NCBI GenBank assembly: GCA_039029515.1
Contig: JBCCFX010000056.1
Coordinates: 1 to 19,199, forward strand
Origin: JBCCFX01 sp039029515
GTDB lineage: Bacteria > Planctomycetota > Phycisphaerae > Phycisphaerales > SM1A02
Direction: 5' to 3'
Length of the DNA: 19,199 bases
Shown: positions 7,887 through 13,585 of the stretch, piece after piece
Position numbering within the stretch: position 1 is the first letter of the stretch
How the letters are laid out: each line of letters starts with the position of its first letter
Notes under the pieces: model-generated
Seen by the model: only the letters and a program-made list of their open reading frames with translations
Told to the model about the DNA's origin: nothing
The model's database searches: none
Made by a program: the position numbers and the translations under genes

Positions 7887-7917
7887 CCCCAATCCCGAAT
7901 CCCGAACCCCGATTCCC
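7887..7917 (+). repeat. C-rich heptamer repeat, imperfect partner of the G-rich one
   Basis: C-runs recur every seven bases, at 7887, 7894, 7901, 7907/7908 and 7915, in an ACCCCAATCCCGAATCCCG-type array. The reverse complement resembles the G-rich array at 7795-7825 in period and G-run placement but differs in the spacer bases. The two could form a long imperfect hairpin with a loop of about 60 bases. It ends 13 bases before the plsC start. Confidence 0.65.
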
Positions 7918-7930
7918 GTCCTTCCCTACT

Positions 7931-8689
7931 ATGCCCCCGATGTTGCAGACGCTTCTCATCCTCGCCATCGCCTGGGTCGCAATCGTGTTGCTGGTCTACG
8001 CGATCATCCGATTCCCGCTTTCGAACGGTCCCAGCCGCAATCCGATGGACGGCTTCCTCTGGTACGTGACGAAGCTCTTCGCCGGCGTTCTCCATCCGCC
8101 GAAGGTCGTCGGGCGCGATCGGTGGCCGGATCGGGATGCCCTGCCGGACGGCTTGATCGTCATCGCGAATCACACCGGCGCGGTCGATCCGCTGTTGCTT
8201 CAGGCGATCACCGTCCTGCATATCCGCTGGATGATGAGCGAAGACATGATGTTCGAACGCCTCAACCCGCTCTGGAAGCAGCAGCGCATCATCTCGGTCG
8301 ATCGCGTCAATGGCGACTCCAGCGCCCTGCGCACCGGCATCCGCCACGTCCGCGAAGGCGGCGTGCTCGGCATCTTCCCCGAAGGACGCATCGTTTCCCC
8401 GCCCGGCGAGATTCGTCCGTTCGCCCCCGGCGTCGGCATGATCGTCGCCCGAACGAAAGCCCCCGTCGTCATGTGCTGGATCTCAAACACCCGGCCGTCC
8501 ACCACCATCGCCGGCAGCCTGTGGAGGCCATCGCGTCCGCACATTGAGATTTTCGGCGAGATCGAGCTGACCGATCGGAAGAAGCCGAAGGTCATCACGC
8601 AGGAACTCCGGGAAATCATGGCCGACCGCACCGGCTGGCCGCTCAACGACGAAGAGTTGCCGCCGCTCGAGATCACCGCCACCGCGTGA
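7931..8689 (+). CDS. plsC: 1-acyl-glycerol-3-phosphate acyltransferase family protein
   Basis: PlsC enzymes move an acyl chain to lysophosphatidic acid at the inner membrane, giving phosphatidic acid. This 252-residue protein has an N-terminal membrane segment (about 5-27). The catalytic NHTGAVDP block follows, with H81 and D86 in the HX4D pattern, and the substrate-binding IFPEGR block is at 148-153. A PV(V)MCWI-type segment follows, as in the family. The frame is open upstream to 7772, but that part lies in the heptamer repeats and is not credible. ATG at 7931 and ATG at 7940 are both possible, and neither has a clear ribosome binding site. ruvA starts 67 bases downstream on the same strand. 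Acyltransferases of this superfamily vary in substrate, so the exact substrate is inferred. The gene symbol is a family assignment. Confidence 0.85.
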   Translation: MPPMLQTLLILAIAWVAIVLLVYAIIRFPLSNGPSRNPMDGFLWYVTKLFAGVLHPPKVVGRDRWPDRDALPDGLIVIANHTGAVDPLLLQAITVLHIRWMMSEDMMFERLNPLWKQQRIISVDRVNGDSSALRTGIRHVREGGVLGIFPEGRIVSPPGEIRPFAPGVGMIVARTKAPVVMCWISNTRPSTTIAGSLWRPSRPHIEIFGEIELTDRKKPKVITQELREIMADRTGWPLNDEELPPLEITATA

Positions 8690-8756
8690 TTCTGGACAGA
8701 TCGTCGGCTCCCACGGCAGAACGACCTGAAGGCACGAATCGCATTACCATCGTGGC

Positions 8757-9380
8757 ATGATCGCTCGATTGAACGGTGAATTGCTTGAAGTCCGCGACGA
8801 CCATCTGCTCGTCAGTGCGGGTGCGGTGTGTTACGCCGTCCACATGCCGGCGGGTGATCGCGGTGCCTGGCTCGACCAGGTTGGCTCCACCGTCACGATC
8901 GAAACATTGCATTACCTCGAAGCGCACGGCCAGGGTTCATCGATGCTGCCGCGACTGATCGGCTTTCGTCACGAGGTCGATCGGAGGTTCTTCGAGGTCT
9001 TCACGACGGTGAAAGGCATTGGCGCGCGAAAGGCATTGCGCATGTTGCAGCTGCCGTGTGCAACAGTGGCGCAGGCGATTGCGATGAAGGATGTCGCGTT
9101 GCTGGTGAGCCTCCCGGAAGTCGGCAAGCGCACCGCTGAGACGATCGTGGCGGAACTGCACGGCAAGGTCGAGGAATTCATCGATGCCGCATCGCAGGGT
9201 TCCGCGCGAGCGATCGAGACGAAGCCGGCGTTGATGCCGATCGGTCAGGATGCGATCACGGTGCTGGTGCAACTTGGCGAATCGCCGGCGAGTGCCGAGC
9301 AGCGTGTGCGCGATGCGCTGCACGCCGATGCATCGCTCGACTCGGCAGATGCGATCATCGCGGCGGTGTATGGAAGTTGA
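8757..9380 (+). CDS. ruvA: Holliday junction branch migration protein RuvA
   Basis: RuvA binds four-way DNA junctions and loads the RuvB helicase for branch migration. The 207-residue protein has the family start MIARLNGEL and an OB-fold region to about 66. Two helix-hairpin-helix motifs follow: FTTVKGIGARKALRML (about 82-97) and LVSLPEVGKRTAETIVAEL (about 117-135). A linker and a C-terminal RuvB-binding domain (about 160-205) complete it, with full family length. Neither ruvB nor ruvC is adjacent. plsC lies 67 bases upstream on the same strand. Five bases after the stop, the first GTAG-headed palindrome begins. Confidence 0.95.
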   Translation: MIARLNGELLEVRDDHLLVSAGAVCYAVHMPAGDRGAWLDQVGSTVTIETLHYLEAHGQGSSMLPRLIGFRHEVDRRFFEVFTTVKGIGARKALRMLQLPCATVAQAIAMKDVALLVSLPEVGKRTAETIVAELHGKVEEFIDAASQGSARAIETKPALMPIGQDAITVLVQLGESPASAEQRVRDALHADASLDSADAIIAAVYGS

Positions 9381-9385
9381 CAGCG

Positions 9386-9412
9386 TGTAGGCCGGGTTCT
9401 GTTGGACCCGGC
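9386..9412 (+). repeat. REP-like palindrome, copy 1
   Basis: TGTAG is followed by GCCGGGTTC, a TGTT loop and GGACCCGGC, a nine-pair stem with one G-T wobble. The GTAG head followed by a palindrome is the form of REP elements mobilised by RAYT transposases. A near copy is at 9454-9480. It directly follows the ruvA stop and could also act as a transcript-end hairpin, although no T tract follows. Confidence 0.7.
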
Positions 9413-9453
9413 GGTTCTTCGTCTTCCGTCAACCGCTCTCCGAATAGGAATTT

Positions 9454-9480
9454 TGTAGGCCGGGTTCTGCTGAACCCGGC
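9454..9480 (+). repeat. REP-like palindrome, copy 2
   Basis: Same 27-base unit as at 9386-9412, with three differing bases: TGTAG, then GCCGGGTTC, loop TGCT, GAACCCGGC. Here the nine-pair stem is perfect. The same orientation as copy 1 and a 68-base spacing make a tandem pair. Confidence 0.75.
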
Positions 9481-9486
9481 ATCCCC

Positions 9487-9518
9487 ACGCCGACACTGAG
9501 CAAAGCGAAGTGTCGGAT
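9487..9518 (+). repeat. 32-bp hairpin repeat, copy 1 of 3
   Basis: ACG-CCGACACT, an 11-base loop and AGTGTCGG-AT give an eight-pair perfect stem. Close copies lie at 9561-9592 and 9779-9810. The conserved loop (gagcRaagcga) as well as the stem argues for a dispersed repeat rather than a chance hairpin. Confidence 0.75.
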
Positions 9519-9560
9519 CACGACTGCCCGATGCCTGTTGCCGGCTGCCTTCTTGCCCCC

Positions 9561-9592
9561 ACGCCGACACTGAGCGAAGCGAAGTGTCGGAT
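9561..9592 (+). repeat. 32-bp hairpin repeat, copy 2 of 3
   Basis: Differs from copy 1 at one base in the loop; the stem CCGACACT/AGTGTCGG is perfect. The similarity to copy 3 extends upstream, through a TGCCTTCTTGCCCC stretch beginning at 9547 and matched at 9764. Confidence 0.75.
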
Positions 9593-9655
9593 AGAGTGTG
9601 CGAGACCCGAGCCTTCGGCGAAGACGCCTCAGACTCGGCGTTTTCAGGCGCTGAT

Positions 9656-9681
9656 CCGCACCTTCGCGGACTCAGGTGCGG
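9656..9681 (+). repeat. 8-bp inverted repeat at the left edge of the 108-bp repeat
   Basis: CCGCACCT (9656-9663) is followed ten bases later by AGGTGCGG (9674-9681), a perfect stem. Its right arm is inside the 108-bp direct repeat. The left arm is missing at the second copy (10609), so only this copy can form the hairpin. Confidence 0.55.
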
Positions 9682-9771
9682 CGTGGCAAAGCGAGCCGGA
9701 AGCGCGAGCGCCCGGCATGGCCCGCGCTCGCGCTTGGGCCTCGCGCGCACAACTCATGCCATCTGCCTTCT
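9664..9771 (+). repeat. 108-bp direct repeat, left copy
   Basis: Matches 10609-10716 over 108 bases with four mismatches and no gap. Inside is a 12-pair perfect stem, AAGCGCGAGCGC with GCGCTCGCGCTT, around a 12-base loop containing GGCATGGCC. The two copies lie 945 bases apart and bracket the 235-residue orphan gene. Confidence 0.85.
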
Positions 9772-9778
9772 TGCCCCG

Positions 9779-9810
9779 ACGCCGACGCTGAGCAACGCGA
9801 AGTGTCGGAT
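9779..9810 (+). repeat. 32-bp hairpin repeat, copy 3 of 3
   Basis: The most divergent copy, with a G-T wobble in the stem (CCGACGCT/AGTGTCGG). It overlaps the last base of the stop codon of the minus-strand orphan gene, so the hairpin would lie immediately after that gene's stop and could form the 3' end of its mRNA. Confidence 0.7.
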
Positions 9811-10517
9811 CAAGCCTCGACGGCCTCAATCAACTCAACCCGCGTCCCGACGGGTAACTCCGCCTTGCCCAGGTCTCGGAAACAGCACCTAAGGTAAAAT
9901 CCGCTCGGGGTACAACGCTCCCACTTGAGCGATGCAGTTGCCTCAAACCATGCTGATTCTGGCGGCTGCACGATCACAGGGACGTCAACAGGACTGTCAA
10001 ACTCCGCCATCGCCGCAAACTCGTCTCCCAGCTCTGGGGTTACGACCGTGAATCGGCCCTTGATTTCAAGGGCGTGTTCAACCTCCACGAGCAGCCTCGT
10101 TCGAATCGACTCCCACGTTTCTCGGCGTACGAACTGTGACCACCACGAATACGTCTGACGTATGTCACCAGCAAGCTCACCCTCCAGCCGTAGATGTTTG
10201 GATGAGCCGTATGGCGCAGCGTCACGTTCTGAATCACCAATGTTGACGAACCCGCGATTGATCTGTCCAGCGCGATCAAGACCGATTCCGATCTGAAACG
10301 GTTCGACGCACTGTGACGAGACGAGAATGCTGACACCGTTCGCGAGCAGCCAATGCTCGCTCTTCTCAGCTTGCGTGATCAAGACGCCGTCTACAAAGTC
10401 GCCGTCGACGCGTGGCATCAATGTGAAGAGGTGTGCGAACAGTGCTTCGGCAGGTTGAGCCAAGGCCGAGACATCGTGACCCACAGCGCGAGCAAGAGCG
10501 TCCTCGATGTCCTGCAT
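9810..10517 (-). CDS. Hypothetical protein, 235 residues, inside a repeat island
   Basis: I do not recognise this protein. It starts MQDIEDALARAVGHDVSALA and looks soluble, acidic and globular. No signal peptide or membrane segment is visible. Features are a tryptophan-rich stretch YSWWSQFVRRETW near the middle, a segment VDVPVIVQPPESAWFEA, and a CC pair close to the end (FYLRCCFRDLG). It has the strongest Shine-Dalgarno site in the window, GGAGGT (10523-10528), five bases before the ATG, unlike most neighbours. Its stop abuts a 32-bp hairpin repeat, and both flanks carry REP-like palindromes and the 108-bp direct repeat. This placement suggests an accessory gene gained by insertion or recombination. 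It does not resemble a transposase. The coding call rests on frame length, start context and an ordinary-looking protein. Confidence 0.7.
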   Translation of the reverse strand: MQDIEDALARAVGHDVSALAQPAEALFAHLFTLMPRVDGDFVDGVLITQAEKSEHWLLANGVSILVSSQCVEPFQIGIGLDRAGQINRGFVNIGDSERDAAPYGSSKHLRLEGELAGDIRQTYSWWSQFVRRETWESIRTRLLVEVEHALEIKGRFTVVTPELGDEFAAMAEFDSPVDVPVIVQPPESAWFEATASLKWERCTPSGFYLRCCFRDLGKAELPVGTRVELIEAVEA

Positions 10518-10543
10518 ATCGCACCTCCAATGCGCACATCACC

Positions 10544-10566
10544 GGCGGGCTGAAAGCCCGCCCTAC
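10544..10566 (-). repeat. REP-like palindrome, copy 3 (inverted)
   Basis: GGCGGGCT, loop GAA, AGCCCGCC, then CTAC. Read on the minus strand this is GTAG followed by an eight-pair perfect palindrome, the same plan as the 9386 and 9454 elements with different stem bases. It lies 16 bases upstream of the Shine-Dalgarno site of the orphan gene. Confidence 0.7.
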
Positions 10567-10576
10567 TGAAATCGAT

Positions 10577-10601
10577 GCCGGCTTCGGCGAAGCCGGCCTA
10601 C
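10577..10601 (-). repeat. REP-like palindrome, copy 4 (inverted)
   Basis: GCCGGCTTC, loop GGC, GAAGCCGGC, then CTAC: a nine-pair perfect stem with a GTAG head on the minus strand. It is 10 bases from copy 3 and in the same orientation. A decayed relative of the CTTCGGCGAAG core is visible near 9612. Confidence 0.7.
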
Positions 10602-10608
10602 AAGAGTC

Positions 10609-10716
10609 TCGCGAACTCAGGTGCGGCGCGGCGAAGCGAGCCGGAAGCGCGAGCGCCCGGCATGGCCCGCGCTCGCGCTTGGGCCTCGCGCGCAAAACTC
10701 ATGCCATCTGCCTTCT
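10609..10716 (+). repeat. 108-bp direct repeat, right copy
   Basis: Right-hand partner of 9664-9771, with 104 of 108 bases identical. It carries the same 12-pair GC-rich stem. It follows the two inverted REP-like palindromes and runs into the TTCTGCC heptamers. The 10518-10746 gap between genes consists mainly of these repeats. Confidence 0.85.
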
Positions 10717-10733
10717 GCCTTTTGCCTTCTGCC
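10706..10733 (+). repeat. TTCTGCC heptamer array, four units
   Basis: ATCTGCC, TTCTGCC, TTTTGCC and TTCTGCC follow one another without gaps. The left 108-bp copy ends with only about one and a half of these units, so this array has expanded or contracted since duplication. It is the third seven-base-period array in the window. Confidence 0.6.
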
Positions 10734-10746
10734 AGTTCCATCCGCC

Positions 10747-11805
10747 CTACTCGGCGAGCTGCTTCACCTCTTCCGCGCGGTCGGCAGCGCAGACGAGCGT
10801 CGCATCCTTCGTGCGGACGATGATCAGGTCTTCGCAGCCAATCGTTGCGATCAGATGCTTCGGATCATCCGACACGCACAACACGTTCTTCGCGTCAATG
10901 TGCCGGGTCGCGCTGGTGGCGGCGTTGCCGTTCGCATCGTGTTCCAGCGTCTCGCCGAAGCTCGGCCAACTGCCGACGTCCATCCACTGCACCGCCATCG
11001 GGACGGCGACGACCTTGAGCGTGTCATCCGTGGACGCCGGCTCCATGATCGCGTAGTCCACGCTGATCTTCTCGAGCTTCGGGTATTCCGCGCCGATCAC
11101 ATCGCGGAAGTGATTGCCGCCCCACGCGGATGCGATCGCCAGCATCGGTTCGTAATGGTCCGGCCGAAATCGCTTGACGGTCTCCATCACACTGCCGGCG
11201 TGGAAGATGAACATCCCGCTGTTCCAGCCGAACGTCCCCGCATCGAGATACGATTGCGCCGTCGCGGCGTCAGGCTTCTCACGAAACTGCTTGGCATCCG
11301 TCGCCGGCGCGAAACCATCGATCTCATCCCCGAGTTCCACGTAGCCATAACCGGTGGCGGCGAAGGTTGGCGTGATGGAGAACGTCACGATGCGATGCGG
11401 ATCGTCTTCCACGAGATCGAATCCCAACGCAACCTTGCGCTGGAATTCATCCTCCGGCGTGATGAGGTGATCCGCCGTCAGCACCGCGAACACCGCATCG
11501 GGATCCTGTCGATGCAGCACCGCCGCGGTGTACGCGACGGCATTGAGCGTGTCGCGGCCTTCGGGCTCACCGAGGATCTGGTCGTCGCCGATGTCCGGCA
11601 TGCGCTCGCGGATCGCCGCTCGATACCGCTCGCCCGTGCAGATGAACCGATGCTGGTCTTCGACGATGCCCCCGAGTCGAGCCGCCGCAATCTCCAGCAG
11701 CGACCGACCGTGCATGAGCGGGAGCAACTGCTTCGGCTGCTCCGGCTTGCTCATCGGCCACAGCCGCGTTCCTGCCCCACCTGCCATGATCATTCCGTAC
11801 CGCAT
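10747..11805 (-). CDS. manC: Mannose-1-phosphate guanylyltransferase
   Basis: This cytosolic nucleotidyltransferase joins GTP and mannose 1-phosphate to give GDP-mannose for polysaccharide and glycan synthesis. The nucleotide-binding signature GGAGTRLWPMSKPEQPKQ begins at residue 9. Further blocks are VLTADHLI, a GYGYVELG segment, FREKPDAATAQSYL and GTFGWNSGMFIF, all typical of the family. At 352 residues it is the short monofunctional type without the C-terminal isomerase domain. The ATG at 11805 gives the usual MRYxMIMAGG start; an in-frame ATG at 11817 adds four residues, and neither has a clear ribosome binding site. It is divergent from ruvX. The repeat island lies just downstream of its stop. 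The gene symbol follows common usage for bacterial GDP-mannose pyrophosphorylases. Confidence 0.93.
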   Translation of the reverse strand: MRYGMIMAGGAGTRLWPMSKPEQPKQLLPLMHGRSLLEIAAARLGGIVEDQHRFICTGERYRAAIRERMPDIGDDQILGEPEGRDTLNAVAYTAAVLHRQDPDAVFAVLTADHLITPEDEFQRKVALGFDLVEDDPHRIVTFSITPTFAATGYGYVELGDEIDGFAPATDAKQFREKPDAATAQSYLDAGTFGWNSGMFIFHAGSVMETVKRFRPDHYEPMLAIASAWGGNHFRDVIGAEYPKLEKISVDYAIMEPASTDDTLKVVAVPMAVQWMDVGSWPSFGETLEHDANGNAATSATRHIDAKNVLCVSDDPKHLIATIGCEDLIIVRTKDATLVCAADRAEEVKQLAE

Positions 11806-11883
11806 GGCGAGCATCATACTCGCGGGCCGCTGAACGCCGAGATCGGTATCCTGTGCAGAGCCTCAAACCGATGAACTCAACCC

Positions 11884-12294
11884 ATGCGTTATCTCTCCAT
11901 CGATCTTGGTGACCGACGAACCGGCATTGCCGCCGGCGATGATGAATCGTGCATCGTGACCCCGGTCGCGGTCGTCGAGGTGCCGCGCGGCGACCGGCTG
12001 ATGAACGCGATCGTGGACGTCATCAACGATCACGTGCCGGATGAGCTCGTTGTGGGCCTTGCGATGAACATGGATGGTTCCGAAGGCGACCGGGCGAAGA
12101 TCTGCCGGGAGTTCGGCCTGCAGCTTCAGCAGCGCACGGCGCTGCCCGTGCGATTTCAGGATGAACGTCTGACGAGCTTCGACGCGAACGAGCAGATGGC
12201 GCAATCGGGACTGACCCACGGACAGAAGAAGAGCCTGCGCGATGCGCTCGCCGCGGCGGCGATTCTGCGCGACTACTTTGAGTCGCTGGCGTGA
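11884..12294 (+). CDS. ruvX: RuvX/YqgF family RNase H-fold nuclease
   Basis: Members of this family are called putative Holliday junction resolvases, and the E. coli protein takes part in 16S rRNA 5'-end maturation. The 136-residue protein has the RNase H-fold start SIDLGDRRTGIA with acidic D7. It also has LVVGLAMNMDGSEGDRA (55-71), the PVRFQDERLTSFDA block (D93, E94) and a final helix with D120 (RDALAAAAIL). The three acidic residues are placed as in active members, and the length is normal. The ATG at 11884 is preferred because a nearby ATG at 11870 is out of frame. The stop overlaps the GTG start of the first zinc-ribbon gene by four bases (GTGA), so translation is probably coupled. Confidence 0.93.
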   Translation: MRYLSIDLGDRRTGIAAGDDESCIVTPVAVVEVPRGDRLMNAIVDVINDHVPDELVVGLAMNMDGSEGDRAKICREFGLQLQQRTALPVRFQDERLTSFDANEQMAQSGLTHGQKKSLRDALAAAAILRDYFESLA

Positions 12295-12926
12295 AGCCGC
12301 AGGACGCGCTGCTGCCGTTCTGTCCGAAATGCCGGTACGACCTTCACGCGATTTCTGATTGCACGGTGTGTCCCGAGTGCGGCACCGAATTCCCGTCAGG
12401 CATGATCATGCTGCAGGGTGTACGGTGGTACGGCACACTGGGCATGTTGTTCGTTGTTTGGATCTATGCATCTGTTTCAGCCGCAGTCATACTGCTAACT
12501 GGAAGTTCGAGTGCACTTACGAACTGCGTGTGCTCGTTACCGGTTCTCGTATTCGTCCTTCTCTGGGCTTTCATTCGATGGCTGGTCCCAACAACACACC
12601 GAGTCGTCATGATCTCCCCGGTCGGCATCGCTTATGGATCCATGACGAAAGTCATGTCGAACACTATCCCATGGTCGCGCGTTCGTTCGGTATCAACCCG
12701 ACCGATGCCACATGTCAGACCGCGGCATCGACAGGGAATCGCCGCATGGCGGATTGACGTCCGTATCCGACCGTCGCTTCGGTCTCTACGAATCGGCATC
12801 ATCTACGAACTTCGCTTTACGTTTGACGTTCGACCGGCCACATACAAGAGAATAAGGCAATCGATTCTGGCCTTTCGTCGCCAGGCTGCGAACACAGCAA
12901 TCACGACACCGAAGAATCAGACGTGA
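12291..12926 (+). CDS. Zinc-ribbon membrane protein, paralogue 1
   Basis: The 211-residue protein begins with a zinc ribbon: CPKC (C11, C14) and CPEC (C27, C30), with an extra C24. Two hydrophobic segments follow (about 48-71 and 76-99). The C-terminal part contains HRVVMISPVGIAYG and NTIPWSRVRSVS. The two-membrane-segment plus 'IPW' layout resembles YcxB-like or bacterial PH-like proteins, but this is a structural analogy and not a firm family call. The C-terminal 90 residues are very basic. The GTG start overlaps the ruvX stop as GTGA, and its own stop overlaps the next gene's GTG in the same way (12923-12926). Its first 59 bases after codon 5 are nearly identical to those of paralogue 3. 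Function unknown. Confidence 0.8.
   Translation: MKPQDALLPFCPKCRYDLHAISDCTVCPECGTEFPSGMIMLQGVRWYGTLGMLFVVWIYASVSAAVILLTGSSSALTNCVCSLPVLVFVLLWAFIRWLVPTTHRVVMISPVGIAYGSMTKVMSNTIPWSRVRSVSTRPMPHVRPRHRQGIAAWRIDVRIRPSLRSLRIGIIYELRFTFDVRPATYKRIRQSILAFRRQAANTAITTPKNQT
12306..12364 (+). repeat. 59-bp near-identical segment shared with paralogue 3 (first copy)
   Basis: Aligned with 13621-13679 without gaps, 57 of 59 bases agree. It covers the first cysteine pair and the RYDLHAISDC linker of the zinc ribbon. Similarity drops sharply on both sides, which looks more like gene conversion or strong local constraint than recent whole-gene duplication. Confidence 0.8.
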
Positions 12927-13585
12927 CCGAGACTCTCGACAACTCTTCGACAGATGCCGATGAACTCTGGCTTTGTCCGGAGTGTCCGCGATGCCAGTAT
13001 GACCTTCAAGGCATCGACAATCGTTCCGTGTGCCCGGAATGTGGGCTCGACATTCCTCGTGGAACCGTCGTACTTCTGGGACGACGAAGACGCCTGCGGA
13101 CGCTTCTGCCGCCGCCAATCGTCTGGTTCATCACGGCGGCCGTCGGCCTGTTGATACTCGTCCTGACATGGGACCCGATCGTAGCCGCACTTAGCTTGAC
13201 GTCACTGATCGCAATCATCGTCGGCGCGATCCTCCTCATCATGCTTGATCATCGCCTGCGCGGGCAACGGCAACGCATGCTTGTTGCCACGCCAGCCGGC
13301 ATGGCGTTCATGCGTTGCCTTGGTACGCCATCGGAAACGGTTCCCTGGCATTAAGTTGAGGACATTCAGGTCACACCGAACCAGCATCGACGCTCGCCCG
13401 GCACCAAGGTCGCTCACCGATGGCGACTCCACGTCGTCCTGAACTCGTACGCGCTCTATATTGATGGCATTGAAGAATGGCAGATCGACATTCGATTTGT
13501 CGCACCACCTGAGTTCGCTCATGCGCTAGCCGAGGCGCTCGCAGAACTTCGAGACACCGCCGCAGTCAAGATCGCACCATCATGA
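12923..13585 (+). pseudogene. Zinc-ribbon membrane protein, paralogue 2, interrupted by TAA
   Basis: Codons 1-143 run from the GTG at 12923 to a TAA at 13352-13354. The same frame then continues without another stop to a TGA at 13583-13585, for 221 codons in all. The zinc ribbon is CPECPRC...CPEC (C18, C21, C24, C37, C40). Two membrane segments lie at about 69-87 and 92-110, and a VPWH block corresponds to IPW in paralogues 1 and 3. The TAA falls two codons after PW. Downstream residues (HRWRLHVVL, WQIDIRFVAPPEFAHALAEAL) match the WRLEITY and FEASPELAHRVSEGL parts of paralogue 3. The final TGA overlaps the ATG of the next gene as ATGA, so the full-length frame is the ancestral one. The truncated product would keep the ribbon and membrane part. 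Readthrough or a sequence error are alternatives. Confidence 0.85.

Noticed and set aside
6834..8069. 411-codon plus-strand frame running from carB into plsC
   Set aside because: It crosses carB antisense, the heptamer repeats and the start of plsC in another frame. No family motif is visible.
9386..9412. Intrinsic terminator of ruvA
   Set aside because: The stem is strong but no T tract follows, and the same unit recurs at 9454, so a repeat element is the better description.
9810..10517. Transposase or RAYT gene between the palindromes
   Set aside because: No HUH motif, catalytic tyrosine context or DDE pattern can be seen in the 235-residue protein.
9487..10733. CRISPR array
   Set aside because: The repeats are palindromic and irregularly spaced. 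There are no uniform spacers and no cas genes.
10621..11874. 417-codon plus-strand frame opposite manC
   Set aside because: The complementary strand encodes a clear GDP-mannose pyrophosphorylase; this frame begins in the 108-bp repeat and looks like a shadow.
13352..13354. Selenocysteine or pyrrolysine recoding at the internal stop
   Set aside because: The codon is TAA, which is not used for either residue, and the paralogues have ordinary residues at this place.
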